Assembly: GCF_017874375.1 (NCBI RefSeq)
Contig: NZ_JAGGLK010000004.1
Location: 1-64,000 of the forward strand
Source of the DNA: Methanohalophilus levihalophilus
Lineage (GTDB): Archaea; Halobacteriota; Methanosarcinia; Methanosarcinales; Methanosarcinaceae
Direction of reading: 5' to 3'
Length of the DNA: 64,000 nucleotides
Shown here: positions 1-8,521 of the stretch, one piece after another
Layout: each line of letters opens with the position of its first letter
Position numbering within the stretch: the stretch's first letter is position 1
Notes under the pieces: generated by a model
Seen by the model: the letters and a program-made list of their open reading frames with translations, nothing else
What the model was told of the DNA's origin: nothing
Database searches by the model: none
Position numbers and translations under genes: made by a program

Positions 1-284
1 CGTAAATCAAAGTCTGATAAAGGCTCACCGTTCTCAATCACAATTTCAGTTGTGTTGGTATACCATTTCCAGGTAGATGAACTGGAAGAGTACACGTGCT
101 GAAGTGCAACAATCGCATAATTGCCATTGGGAACGTCATTGAAACTGTAATCACCATATTCACTACTCGTTGTATTGGCAACGAGCTCCATGTTATCATA
201 TTCTTCAGCCGATACCGCTGACACCGAAAGCGCCAGCAACAACATTATACTTATAGCTAATAAGCCACCTTTCTTCGTACGCAT
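1..284 (-). CDS. secreted protein, N-terminal part (runs off window)
   Basis: Reverse-strand frame beginning ATG at 284, preceded by a GGTGAT ribosome site. It starts MRTKKGGLLAIS, followed by a hydrophobic stretch ending in a signal-peptidase-like SVSAVSA-EE site. The mature part has a short beta-rich stretch (GDYSFNDVPNGNYAIVA) like the carboxypeptidase-regulatory fold found in archaeal surface proteins. It is cut by the window edge after 94 codons, so the full function cannot be seen. It lies about 130 bp downstream of the DUF2149 gene on the same strand and may be the extracytoplasmic part of the same energised membrane system. Confidence 0.7.
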   Translation of the reverse strand, partial: MRTKKGGLLAISIMLLLALSVSAVSAEEYDNMELVANTTSSEYGDYSFNDVPNGNYAIVALQHVYSSSSSTWKWYTNTTEIVIENGEPLSDFDL

Positions 285-416
285 ATTATCACCCGATGAT
301 ATGCAGTGCATCCCGGCAAGGTTACCAGCCATTCCCCGGGATGTACCATCAATTTAATTAACACAATTTTAATTTCTCACATAACAAACATACTTGTTTT
401 CATATGGAAAAAATAA

Positions 417-794
417 TTAGCCTCCTGTTTCATTGCCCGACTCGGGAACATAAATCACACGACCATCCGCCAGTTGGTAAGCCGTACCAAGAGCTTCCCC
501 TGTTCCACCGCCTATTTGCTGAGTCATATTGAGAACCTCAATCTCTGCACCTTCTTTAACAATAATTTTCATATTTTCCTGACCGGGATTCTTAACGATT
601 GTAATGTCCTCGGTAGGCGAAAGGAGTTCAGGAAGCTGGAAAGACATGACAAGTGCCACCAGAAGTGCTACTGAAAAAACCATTGCGATGTCGAAAAGAT
701 TTGCAACGCCGGTAAGCGGGTTCTGCTCATCTCCCTCGTACAGCAAGCCTTTTCGTCTGTTGTTGCCCCGACTCACTTTTTTACCTCCATGCAA
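417..794 (-). CDS. DUF2149 family protein, ExbD-like single-span membrane protein
   Basis: A 125-residue protein with a basic N-terminus, one membrane span at about residues 33-53, and an extracytoplasmic tail ending in a short beta-rich domain. The span begins LFDIAMVFSVALLVALV, with an aspartate at its cytoplasmic end. ExbD, TolR and MotB have their proton-carrying aspartate in this position. The start overlaps the end of the ExbB-like gene by 22 nt, so translation is probably coupled. DUF2149 proteins are known in methanogens beside MotA/TolQ/ExbB proteins. Reading this one as the stator partner is my inference from topology, the Asp and context. Assignment to the DUF2149 family is by recognition, not search. 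Confidence 0.75.
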   Translation of the reverse strand: MHGGKKVSRGNNRRKGLLYEGDEQNPLTGVANLFDIAMVFSVALLVALVMSFQLPELLSPTEDITIVKNPGQENMKIIVKEGAEIEVLNMTQQIGGGTGEALGTAYQLADGRVIYVPESGNETGG

Positions 795-1396
795 TCAAGG
801 AGATAGTTGATGTCAGCCATGTCCTGCCAGTACCACCTTTTGCGCACCAGTGTCAGGACGTAACCCACAACACCCGCAAAAAGGCCGAGAACCGTTGTTG
901 CAAAAGCAACCATTAAATTGTTGGCAAGCTGCAGGATGTTCCCTTCAGCCAGTCCAATAAGAGCAGGACCCAGAGGGATCAATGTTCCCATCAGGCCAAT
1001 CATCGGGGCCACCGTAGAGAGAATCTTAGTATACTCAAGATTCTTCGTCATGCGGACTTCATATTCCTCGGAAAGCCAGTCAATTGAAGTTGAAACGTTT
1101 TCCCCCAGATGCCTTGCAGCATCCTTTGCGAAAGAAGTTACAAGATGATTCTGATTGATTTTATCAAGAGCAGATGATGCCGACCCATAATCAGAGTCGA
1201 AGATACTCTTCTCGACTTGTTTTCCAACCTGTTCAAGCTGTGCAACATTACGATGTCTTCTGGCATATTCGGAAATGAATTCCCCTATAAGTCCTAAAGA
1301 GAAAACAACTGCAAGTAAAAGGAGGATAACTACAGGATACAGTAAGGACGAAGATACTGTATACATTATCTGGAAAAGCGATGATTCAATTGCCAT
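773..1396 (-). CDS. MotA/TolQ/ExbB-type proton channel protein
   Basis: A 207-residue protein with three predicted spans: residues about 18-40, 125-147 and 160-183. A long cytoplasmic helix lies between spans 1 and 2. Spans 2 and 3 carry the family signature APMIGLMGTLIPLGPAL followed by LMVAFATTVLGLFAG, matching the core of TolQ/ExbB. These proteins form proton channels that pull on a partner across the envelope. The gene sits between the DUF2162 transporter (20 nt upstream) and the DUF2149 gene (overlapping), all on the minus strand, so one transcript is likely. No TonB or outer-membrane receptor is present, as expected for an archaeon, so the target of the energy is unknown. Confidence 0.85.
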   Translation of the reverse strand: MAIESSLFQIMYTVSSSLLYPVVILLLLAVVFSLGLIGEFISEYARRHRNVAQLEQVGKQVEKSIFDSDYGSASSALDKINQNHLVTSFAKDAARHLGENVSTSIDWLSEEYEVRMTKNLEYTKILSTVAPMIGLMGTLIPLGPALIGLAEGNILQLANNLMVAFATTVLGLFAGVVGYVLTLVRKRWYWQDMADINYLLDCMEVKK

Positions 1397-1415
1397 TTTT
1401 TAATTACTCCTAAAA

Positions 1416-2093
1416 TCAAGATTGTGTTTTTAGCCTGTTTAAGCCAAATCCGATTGTAATTAGTAAAGCAAATCCCACAAAGGGAAACAGCTCAACTTCC
1501 GGCCCAACAAATTCCGGTAAACCCATCTGTTTTGTCTTCATGTACGCAGGAGCTATGATTGCACCAAGCATGTAGAAAATACCCAGGAAAGTCATGATAT
1601 TGCCAAGGGTATCCGGGCCCTTTTCCAGCTTTCGAAGGGTTAGTGAGGAAACAATTACCGCTGCAAAAAAGACGATGCCTACAGCAAAGCCCAGAATTGC
1701 AGTACTTGTTTCAAGAGATGAACCCAGAAGCATAATAGATATGAAAAGAGCCGCAAGACAAACCGGACAGGGAATAGAAAGAAGTGCAAAAGTGCGATGG
1801 GAAACATCTTTTCCACTGTGCCAATTCTTGGAAGTATAAACACCTACACCTATGAGCAGCAGTGCCATTAAGGCATGAATTGCAATTCCCGCACTTGAGA
1901 TTTCCATTAGGTAGGATATATCCACACGTGTCAGTATTATTCCTATTATAGTAGCCATTACCAGATAGCTGGATGCTATTAGCAGAATGTCCCTTTTATG
2001 AATCGTAGAACATCCACACCCTATACCCGCTTTAACTGCGAATACAAGAATGGAAATAAGGACCCCGATAACTTTGAGGGCAAGAATATCCAT
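1416..2093 (-). CDS. DUF2162 family predicted transporter
   Basis: A 225-residue, mostly hydrophobic protein with about six spans. Its N-terminal part has a small cysteine motif, GIGCGCST, near residues 24-31, and a second cysteine pair, PCPVC, near 109. It resembles the DUF2162 predicted transporters that accompany MotA/TolQ/ExbB and DUF2149 genes in methanogens. The substrate is not known; conserved cysteines suggest a metal or thiol chemistry, but that is inference. It is the first gene of the minus-strand operon. A GAGGT site 5 nt upstream of the ATG fixes the start, and a TATA-like TTTTTAAAT lies near 2124-2132 on the minus strand. Confidence 0.7.
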   Translation of the reverse strand: MDILALKVIGVLISILVFAVKAGIGCGCSTIHKRDILLIASSYLVMATIIGIILTRVDISYLMEISSAGIAIHALMALLLIGVGVYTSKNWHSGKDVSHRTFALLSIPCPVCLAALFISIMLLGSSLETSTAILGFAVGIVFFAAVIVSSLTLRKLEKGPDTLGNIMTFLGIFYMLGAIIAPAYMKTKQMGLPEFVGPEVELFPFVGFALLITIGFGLNRLKTQS

Positions 2094-2403
2094 CGTTATA
2101 CCTCATAAGACTGAAGTAGCAGATTTAAAAAGAAACAATCGTTCTTCGATGCTGGCTTATGCAAATTAAATTGAATATCTAAACGTTTTAGTTGTCCCAT
2201 GATAACCACCTCATGCCACAATGTGGATCAAATAAGCAATTTAACTTGATCCATCCTAAAAAAAAGGTATATGGTACTTAAGAATTGGCAAATGGATTAT
2301 ACATGTAATCCGTCCGGATAACAAAATCCATCGAATGAAATAGCTCATTGAAATTGTAATCCACACAAAAGACTAATATCCAACCACATACTTTTTTGCA
2401 ACA
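2094..2403. promoter_or_regulatory. divergent intergenic region with inverted repeat
   Basis: 310 bases between the divergent DUF2162 operon and nmd3. It contains an 8-bp perfect inverted repeat TGGATCAA (2224-2231) / TTGATCCA (2246-2253) with a 14-nt spacer, which may be an operator. A minus-strand TATA-like element lies near 2124-2132. No convincing reading frame was seen. Confidence 0.4.
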
Positions 2404-3444
2404 ATGCACGAAGTAATTTGCCCGAAGTGCGGGAAAAACGCTGATAAATTATACAATAATGTATGTGATGAATGTTTCTTCAAGACATTCACACTTGCAC
2501 AAATTGCTCCAGTGATGCATATCACTGTTTGCCCGAAATGCGACGCAATCCTTGAGCGTGGGCGATGGATTGATGGAAAGCAGATAGAAGATACTGCAAT
2601 TGAGACTGCTGAAAAGGAACTTTTTATCCATGAACTGGCTGAAAATATTGAACTGAATGTTGAGCCGGTGAAAGTCAGCCCTTATATTTATCGTATCAAA
2701 TTTTACATTAGTGCAGATATCAATGGAATGCCTGTCGAAGACGAGGTTGAAACGGAAATTCGCATTGAGCGTAACGCATGTGATACCTGTAGCCGTATTT
2801 CCGCAGGATATTTTGAAGGAATCCTTCAGCTAAGAGCTGCTGGCAGAAAAATTTCTGAGGAAGAAAAGAAGAAAGCAGGTTCTGTTATATACTCAAATCT
2901 TGATCGCCTTCAAAAGAAAGGAGACAAACTCGCTTTCCTCTCCAACTCACTTGACCTTAAAGAAGGCAGCGATTTCTATATCGGTTCAACTCACGCCACC
3001 CGGAATGTCTGCAAAGCCATCGTTTCGGAAATGGGAGGAAGCTTCACCGAGTCCCCCACTCTTTTCGGGATGAAAGACGGGAAAAATATCTACAGGGTCA
3101 CCTTTTCGATGCGTCTGCCCCAGTACAGGAAAGGCGATGTGGTAAATCTTAATGGGAAAAATATCCAGATTAAAATCTCCGAAAAAGTTGTCAAAGGAAT
3201 TGATCTGGTGACGGGTGACAGGGAGCTCATGACCCATGACGAGATTAGCGAAGCAAAATTCCTCGGCAACGAAAGGGATTCTGTCAAAGCAGTTCTCGTT
3301 GCTATCGAAGATGACACTGCCATGATCCTTGACCCGGAAACTTACCAGACCATCACAATCAAGAAACCCTATTTCCTTTCCGGTCAGGGAGGAAGTGAGA
3401 TCCCCGTACTCAAAACTGAAGTCGGCATTATTCCCCTGCCATAA
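2404..3444 (+). CDS. nmd3: archaeal NMD3 homologue (60S export protein family)
   Basis: A 346-residue protein that opens with a zinc-ribbon pair, CPKCGKNADKLYNNVCDEC, and has further Cys-x2-Cys pairs CPKC (about residue 43) and CDTC (about 126). These are the treble zinc sites of NMD3. The rest alternates beta strands in the OB/SH3-like pattern of the archaeal form, which lacks the eukaryotic export signals. In eukaryotes NMD3 binds the large ribosomal subunit and adapts it for nuclear export. The archaeal protein presumably works in late large-subunit maturation. It is followed after 15 nt by an ATP-grasp gene and then tfe. Confidence 0.85.
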   Translation: MHEVICPKCGKNADKLYNNVCDECFFKTFTLAQIAPVMHITVCPKCDAILERGRWIDGKQIEDTAIETAEKELFIHELAENIELNVEPVKVSPYIYRIKFYISADINGMPVEDEVETEIRIERNACDTCSRISAGYFEGILQLRAAGRKISEEEKKKAGSVIYSNLDRLQKKGDKLAFLSNSLDLKEGSDFYIGSTHATRNVCKAIVSEMGGSFTESPTLFGMKDGKNIYRVTFSMRLPQYRKGDVVNLNGKNIQIKISEKVVKGIDLVTGDRELMTHDEISEAKFLGNERDSVKAVLVAIEDDTAMILDPETYQTITIKKPYFLSGQGGSEIPVLKTEVGIIPLP

Positions 3445-3459
3445 ACGGAAAAGTTGCTT

Positions 3460-4614
3460 ATGAAAAAGATTCTTGTTATTGGGTTTAGCAGTCGTAACAT
3501 TGCAAGTTCAGCCCATCGGGCAGGCTACGAAGTCTACGCAATTGACGCTTTTTGTGATCAGGATCTGCAGGAACTTGCACAGGAATGCTACGAGCTCAGC
3601 GAAGAAGACGTGCGTGACATTGAGCCTGATAGAATATCAAAGGTTATCAGGAATTTCAATGTTGACTTTGATGCTGTAGTACTGGGATCCGGTTTTGAAA
3701 CACTCGACAGGACTATTTTTGATTGCCCTGTCAGGAATAACGGCCTTGACTCGATAATGAGAGTATCCAATAAGAAGCAATTTGCTGATGAATTGAATGA
3801 AATCGGAATCCCACATCCCGAAACCTGGAACATAGGATCTCATCCTGAAATTAAAAAACCTATGATTCTGAAGCCAAAGACAGGGGGCGGAGGAGTTTTC
3901 AATCGTGTTGTAAACTCTGAAAATGAACTCGAAAATGCAATTGAAGAGCTTGGAAGCATCAACCCTAACCTGTCAAAAGAAAACTTGCTTCTTCAGCAAT
4001 TCGTAACAGGAATTCCGGCAAGTGTCTCAGTCATCTCCACTGGTACAGAAGCCAGGGCAATAGCTGTAAACGAACAGCTTATCGGCATCCCATGGCTTAC
4101 ACGAATGCCTTTTGCATACTGTGGCAATATTACTCCTTTTGATACCCCATACAAGAATGAAATGATGGGAATATCCGAAAAACTCTGCACACACTTTGAA
4201 CTGGTAGGCTCAAACGGAGTAGATTTCCTGATCACGGAAAAGGGTCCTATTGTCCTGGAAATAAACGCCCGTTTCCAGGGAAGTCTGGACAGCATTGAAA
4301 TGGCAACCGGATTGAATCTATTTGAAACTCATATAAGATCCTTTGAAGGGATTCTTCCGGCGGAAATTACAGAAAATCGATTTGCTGCAAGAGCCATTAT
4401 TTATGTTGACGGCCAGCCTTTGCAAGTTGGAGAAAGACCTGGAAAATGGGAAATTGTTACAAAGCTTGCCGACATCCCAAAAAGCAATCATATTGCAGAG
4501 CAGGATGAACCATTCTTGTCAATATTGGAAACGGGACAAAACAGGCAGGAACTTATGGAAAATCTACAGTCAGCCTGCCAAACTGTCCGAAACGATTCAA
4601 AGTTGAATAATTGA
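3460..4614 (+). CDS. ATP-grasp domain carboligase-like protein
   Basis: About 384 residues. The N-terminus MKKILVIGFSSRNIASSAHRAG is a pre-ATP-grasp Rossmann-like fold. The middle has the ATP-grasp nucleotide loop (KPKTGGGGVFNRV) and the metal-binding end FLITEKGPIVLEINARFQGS, where E and N are the usual Mg ligands. Enzymes of this fold join a carboxylate to an amine or thiol through an acyl phosphate. The substrate cannot be told from sequence; it resembles the predicted archaeal carboligases grouped as COG2232. I chose ATG 3460 over the in-frame TTG at 3454 because the latter sits against the ribosome site. Neighbours are nmd3 and tfe. Confidence 0.75.
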   Translation: MKKILVIGFSSRNIASSAHRAGYEVYAIDAFCDQDLQELAQECYELSEEDVRDIEPDRISKVIRNFNVDFDAVVLGSGFETLDRTIFDCPVRNNGLDSIMRVSNKKQFADELNEIGIPHPETWNIGSHPEIKKPMILKPKTGGGGVFNRVVNSENELENAIEELGSINPNLSKENLLLQQFVTGIPASVSVISTGTEARAIAVNEQLIGIPWLTRMPFAYCGNITPFDTPYKNEMMGISEKLCTHFELVGSNGVDFLITEKGPIVLEINARFQGSLDSIEMATGLNLFETHIRSFEGILPAEITENRFAARAIIYVDGQPLQVGERPGKWEIVTKLADIPKSNHIAEQDEPFLSILETGQNRQELMENLQSACQTVRNDSKLNN

Positions 4615-4665
4615 TATTGGGACATCGATTTTATGCAATCGCAAATACGCTCTGCAAAACCATAA

Positions 4666-4674
4666 CTATAAATA
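4666..4674 (+). promoter_or_regulatory. TATA box for tfe
   Basis: CTATAAATA lies 66 nt before the chosen tfe start, in the 119-nt gap after the ATP-grasp gene. A transcription start near 4698 is expected from the usual archaeal spacing of about 25 nt. Confidence 0.6.
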
Positions 4675-4739
4675 CTAATCATAGCAAAAAGACAGAACTC
4701 GGTATTACTGATTGTTCTTTACTTATGAGGTGAGTGACT

Positions 4740-5234
4740 GTGATCGATTTAAATGACCCTGTTGTGCGCGGCTATTTACTCCAGCTTCTTGGAGAAGAAG
4801 GTATCAAGATAATAGAAAACATGCCTGAAGGTGAGGTCACTGATGAAGCGATCGCCGAAGCTACCGAGGTGCTTCTGAACATTGTGAGAAGAAACCTTTT
4901 CATTATGAATGAGAACAAACTTGCCGTCTGTCGTCGCGAAAGGGATTCAAGCAGCGGATGGCTTACGTACCTCTGGAAACTCGATCTTGATGATATCAAC
5001 AACCAGCTTTCAAAAGAGCAGCGTAAGCTGATTAAGAACCTGCAGACCCGCCTTGATTTTGAAGAAGGAAATGTTTTTTACGTGTGTCCTGAAGGTCATA
5101 TAAGGGTTCTTTTTAACGATGCAGCAGATCTGGAATTCCTCTGCCCCATGTGTGGGGAAGACCTTGAATTCAAGGATAACCAGATAATTGTTGATGCTCT
5201 CAAAAAACGATTGGAAGCGTTGGCCGAAAGCTAA
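4740..5234 (+). CDS. tfe: transcription factor E (TFIIE-alpha homologue)
   Basis: A 164-residue protein. Residues 1-90 form the winged helix that helps RNA polymerase melt promoter DNA (DLNDPVVRGYLLQLLGEEG). A linker is followed by a C-terminal zinc ribbon with CPEGH and CPMCGEDL cysteines. This is the full length for archaeal TFE. Two GTG codons are possible: 4734 is only 2 nt from the GAGGTGA ribosome site, whereas 4740 has normal spacing, so 4740 is preferred. The HD-domain gene begins 2 nt after its stop. Confidence 0.92.
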   Translation: MIDLNDPVVRGYLLQLLGEEGIKIIENMPEGEVTDEAIAEATEVLLNIVRRNLFIMNENKLAVCRRERDSSSGWLTYLWKLDLDDINNQLSKEQRKLIKNLQTRLDFEEGNVFYVCPEGHIRVLFNDAADLEFLCPMCGEDLEFKDNQIIVDALKKRLEALAES

Positions 5235-5236
5235 TC

Positions 5237-5749
5237 ATGATCTCTTTTGATGATGCTCTGGAAATCCTTCGAAAAGAAGGAGCTGCCCAAAACGTAATAG
5301 AGCATTGCATCGAAGTCTCAAAAGTGTCAGTAGAGATTGCGGAGATATTACAATCCCGTGGAGACAAGGTTGATATTGAGCTTGTACGAGTCGGGGGGCT
5401 GCTGCATGATCTGGGACGCGCACGGATTCACGATATAAGTCATGCCCATGAAGGCACCCTTATGGCTAAAGAATTAGGACTTGATGAGCGGCTTGTAAAA
5501 ATCATCAGAAACCATATCGGAGCCGGCCTTACAAAAGAAGATGCTAAGGAGCTGGGATTACCTGAAGAGGATTTTATCCCACGTTCCATTGAGGAAAAAA
5601 TCGTAGCCCATGCAGATAATCTTGTGAAAGGTACAAGAAAGATAGGCATCGACAAAAGAGCCAGTATAATGAAGAAAAAGGGTGCAAGCCCTGAATCCAT
5701 AAAACGTGTGCTTTCACTTGCCGATGAACTCGGTATTGCTAAACTCTGA
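5237..5749 (+). CDS. HD-domain phosphohydrolase family protein (TIGR00295-like)
   Basis: A 170-residue single HD domain. Metal ligands are visible as His at residue 23 (EHCIEVS), the HD doublet in GGLLHDLGRARIHD (about residues 56-57), a further His in RNHIGAG, and a late Asp in AHADNLVKG. Such proteins hydrolyse phosphoesters; methanogens carry this small form next to tfe and tRNA-processing genes, but the substrate is not established. It starts 2 nt after tfe and is very probably co-transcribed with it. Confidence 0.8.
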   Translation: MISFDDALEILRKEGAAQNVIEHCIEVSKVSVEIAEILQSRGDKVDIELVRVGGLLHDLGRARIHDISHAHEGTLMAKELGLDERLVKIIRNHIGAGLTKEDAKELGLPEEDFIPRSIEEKIVAHADNLVKGTRKIGIDKRASIMKKKGASPESIKRVLSLADELGIAKL

Positions 5750-5793
5750 TAATTTGGAAATTTTTTCTTTCAACTGGCTTTTTAATTAAAAGG

Positions 5794-6594
5794 TCAGGAT
5801 TTATTTTTGGTCTTACTGAGATCAGGTTTTAAGATGTGATAATCATCAAACCCAAGTCTCACAAAAACCATCAGACAGATCAAGACACCAAGAATAGTTG
5901 TTACAAAAATGGCAATCATTATTGTGATCTGGTATTTTATAGCAAGAATAGGGCTTGCACCAGCCAGAATTTGACCGGTCATCATCCCCGGAAGAAAAAC
6001 AATCCCCATGGTAGCCATGTTTGCAAATGTGGGACGAAGCGCGGAATTCATGCTCTCACGGACATATGGCAACAGTGCCTCCTGTCGGGTTGCTCCAAGA
6101 CCAAGGCGGTAAAGATAGCGATGCTCATTCGTACTGACCGACTTATAGAGATCATTTAATCCAACTATGTTTGCCCTCAGTGAATTTCCTGCAAGCATTC
6201 CGGCTATCGGAATCAAATAACGGGCCTCAAACAGGTTTTCAAGTTCAATTACAAATGCGTCGAAATAAAGAAGAACCAGAATATTGGACACTGAAAAAAG
6301 AATGAAAAGGGGACCAATAAAGGTCTTCACACGCAGATCCGCCGAATCAAGAATCGTATAGGACGCAAAGCAGAGCATTACAAAAACCCATATCAGATTG
6401 ACAGCGGAGTTGTTGATGTCAAAAACAACTGTCAAAAGCATGCCAATCAGGAAAAGCTGAAAAGCCATTCTCGACATTGTTACGGTAATATACCTGATGA
6501 CACCAAGCTTGAGATAATAGCTTACTGCAAATGAAATCAAAAGTAAGAGGCTGCAAAATACAAATCCCGTAACACCAATATTCTGGATTTCCAT
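5794..6594 (-). CDS. ABC transporter permease, FetB/UPF0014 family
   Basis: A 266-residue membrane protein with about seven spans. The signature stretch IAGMLAGNSLRANIVGLNDLY and the later GIVFLPGMMTGQILAGASP are typical of UPF0014. FetB of Escherichia coli belongs to this family and, with FetA, exports iron or improves iron homeostasis. The gene follows its ATPase by 21 nt on the minus strand and forms a two-gene exporter operon. The transported ion or lipid is not proven for archaeal members. Confidence 0.88.
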   Translation of the reverse strand: MEIQNIGVTGFVFCSLLLLISFAVSYYLKLGVIRYITVTMSRMAFQLFLIGMLLTVVFDINNSAVNLIWVFVMLCFASYTILDSADLRVKTFIGPLFILFSVSNILVLLYFDAFVIELENLFEARYLIPIAGMLAGNSLRANIVGLNDLYKSVSTNEHRYLYRLGLGATRQEALLPYVRESMNSALRPTFANMATMGIVFLPGMMTGQILAGASPILAIKYQITIMIAIFVTTILGVLICLMVFVRLGFDDYHILKPDLSKTKNKS

Positions 6595-6615
6595 CTGTTA
6601 ATATCTCCTGAACCC

Positions 6616-7251
6616 TTAAACTTTGTTTCCAACTTCCACAACCCTATCCACAATTTTTTCCCACTGGGGATCATGTGATACAATAAGAAGAGTTGAAGAG
6701 GGGTTTTTTGTGAAATACTCTGCCACTTTCTCTTTCATGTCAGAATCAAGCGAGGATGTCGGTTCATCCAGTAAGAAAACATTCCTGTCCAGAAGGATAG
6801 AAACTGCAAGAAGAAGACGTTGTTTTTCACCACCGGAAAGATCAGAAAAATCCTTATCTAAAACAGAATTATCAAGGCTGAACTCTGAAAGAATATCCGA
6901 GACAGATTGCTCATCCGCAGAAACAGATACGGATGAAAAAGAAAAAATGTTGTTGATGAAATCCCTGATATTCCCTTCTGCAACATCAGCATTTTGAGGA
7001 ACATAGGAAATATTCGTCCTGACATTTCCAACAATCAAAGGACTCAGGGGTTTTCCGTTGAAAAACACATTTCCTGAATCGGGTTTTGAATACCCCATCA
7101 AATAGCTGAAAAGAGTGGATTTGCCACACCCGGATTTCCCTTTGAGAAGAATTTTTTCTCCTTCAAAAACCGAGAGATTAAAATCCTCAAGCACTTTTTT
7201 TCCAGAATAAGAAACTGAAATTGATTCAAACTGGATTAATTCCTGACCCAT
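6616..7251 (-). CDS. ABC transporter ATP-binding protein, FetA-like
   Basis: A 211-residue ATPase with Walker A GKSGCGKST, ABC signature LSGGEKQRL, Walker B VFLLDEPTS and the switch histidine in VSHDP. The family partner FetB follows directly, so this pair is assigned as one exporter. The open frame extends 20 codons further upstream, but a GGTGG ribosome site just before ATG 7251 marks the likelier start (MGQELIQFESIS). No fused permease domain is present. Confidence 0.85.
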   Translation of the reverse strand: MGQELIQFESISVSYSGKKVLEDFNLSVFEGEKILLKGKSGCGKSTLFSYLMGYSKPDSGNVFFNGKPLSPLIVGNVRTNISYVPQNADVAEGNIRDFINNIFSFSSVSVSADEQSVSDILSEFSLDNSVLDKDFSDLSGGEKQRLLLAVSILLDRNVFLLDEPTSSLDSDMKEKVAEYFTKNPSSTLLIVSHDPQWEKIVDRVVEVGNKV

Positions 7252-7282
7252 GTATCCACCATTCAAACTACCATCAAATTGG

Positions 7283-7326
7283 AATATAGCTATATTAAAG
7301 CTATTACCCAATAGAATATATAGAAA
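7283..7326 (-). promoter_or_regulatory. promoter and palindrome of the FetAB-like operon
   Basis: Minus-strand TATA box TTTCTATATA at 7317-7326. The 14-bp perfect palindrome AATATAGCTATATT at 7283-7296 lies about 25 nt downstream, where transcription should begin. A regulator bound there would block initiation. The metal or signal it reads is unknown. Confidence 0.5.
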
Positions 7327-7405
7327 AACACAATCTATTGGGCTCTTTGTGACTCGATAAGAAGGATAATCAAACTCTTACCTGAAGCAACCAAAAAAAG
7401 ATTTC

Positions 7406-8134
7406 TTAGCGTTTGCAGGTTTTTATTGTCATTTTGTACCTGATAGTTCCTTTTTCAAAACCGAATACAAAGGGATATACTTCAACGCCCTTGTCCAGTA
7501 CGTCATAGAAGGTGTTGTAAAAAGCAGGATCTATTTTTTCATTCGGAGAAAAACATTTGGCTTCCTCGCGGAAAATCAGTATGAAAATCGCTGCCCTGTC
7601 ACCGTTATTAACTGCTTCACCCAACTCCTCAAGATGCCTCTTTCCGCGAAGGGTGGGAGCATCCGGGAAAAGTGCGTTTTCATTTTCTGCCAATGTGCAG
7701 CCCTTGACTTCAATCCACCATTTTTCCCCGTTTTTTTCTGCCAGAAAATCAATCCGGCTTTTCCCGAGGTTTTGTTCAGCAGCAAGAGAATCTATTTCTC
7801 CAAGCGGGGATATATTTGGTTTGGAAAAAATCCATTCTGCAATTTTCCTGTGATAAGCGGAATTTATCAGAACCCAGTTTTCACCGATGCGACCCGCAAT
7901 GACATCCCAACCGGTCTTACGATTTGGATTGCTGGCTTTTTTCAACAAAAGATGGTTTCCGGGATAGAGAATATCTTCAAGTCTCCCCGGATCATGAACA
8001 TGGACGGGAACTTCTTCGAGACCTGCGACCGGGATGTCTACTATTGCAAGAAAACGATTCGGACGTTCCAGAAGAACAGCTTCGACGTCCCATCCAATTT
8101 CAAGAACATCCATCGATCTCAGTGATTTGGCCAT
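7406..8134 (-). CDS. sfsA: SfsA family nuclease-like protein
   Basis: A 242-residue protein of normal SfsA length. Family motifs are visible: an N-terminal OB-like part (RFLAIVDI.. VHVHDPGRLEDIL) and a C-terminal restriction-endonuclease-like core with SRIDFLAEKNGEKWWIEVKGCTL, where D, E and K match the PD-(D/E)xK pattern, then ALFPDAPTLRGKRHLEEL. In Escherichia coli SfsA was named for maltose-gene stimulation and DNA binding; its real enzymatic role is not settled. It stands alone on the minus strand between the exporter and a small membrane protein. Confidence 0.9.
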   Translation of the reverse strand: MAKSLRSMDVLEIGWDVEAVLLERPNRFLAIVDIPVAGLEEVPVHVHDPGRLEDILYPGNHLLLKKASNPNRKTGWDVIAGRIGENWVLINSAYHRKIAEWIFSKPNISPLGEIDSLAAEQNLGKSRIDFLAEKNGEKWWIEVKGCTLAENENALFPDAPTLRGKRHLEELGEAVNNGDRAAIFILIFREEAKCFSPNEKIDPAFYNTFYDVLDKGVEVYPFVFGFEKGTIRYKMTIKTCKR

Positions 8135-8179
8135 TAACGAAAGACCGGGGCAATGTGACTTATAATTAACTTCGAAACA

Positions 8180-8521
8180 TCATTCCTTTGAAACATAGCC
8201 ACCAAGCATTGCTCCAAGGGTTCCGAGAATGCCGGTAAAAACCACCCCAAGAAGAACGAAGGTTACTCCCACAAAGGCGATGATTCCGGGCAACCATTCG
8301 CTGGCGAAACTTGGACCAAGCAGCGCGAGAAGAGCTACAAACGGTATTGCAAACAGCACTGTCATTAAGAGACCGACTTTCAATCCTTCACCCGCTGTTT
8401 TTGTTTCCAGGTAAGCACCTGCGAATCCCCCGATAAAAGCCGCAATTACGTTCACATACGGAACAAGATAAAGAACAATAGTAATCAACATTGAGATTAC
8501 TGCACCTTTTACAATACCCAT
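8180..8521 (-). CDS. small membrane protein, DUF5518-like
   Basis: A 113-residue protein made of three or four hydrophobic helices rich in glycine and alanine (AAFIGGFAGAYLE and GTLGAMLGGYVSKE). It resembles the DUF5518 group of archaeal membrane proteins. No catalytic residues are apparent. Start ATG 8521 has a purine-rich leader. It lies 45 nt upstream of sfsA on the same strand, but a shared function is not evident. Confidence 0.6.
   Translation of the reverse strand: MGIVKGAVISMLITIVLYLVPYVNVIAAFIGGFAGAYLETKTAGEGLKVGLLMTVLFAIPFVALLALLGPSFASEWLPGIIAFVGVTFVLLGVVFTGILGTLGAMLGGYVSKE

Noticed and set aside
2094-2403. Cobalamin-type riboswitch before the DUF2162 operon
   Set aside because: No conserved B12-box or paired structure was seen, and the region has only a small inverted repeat.
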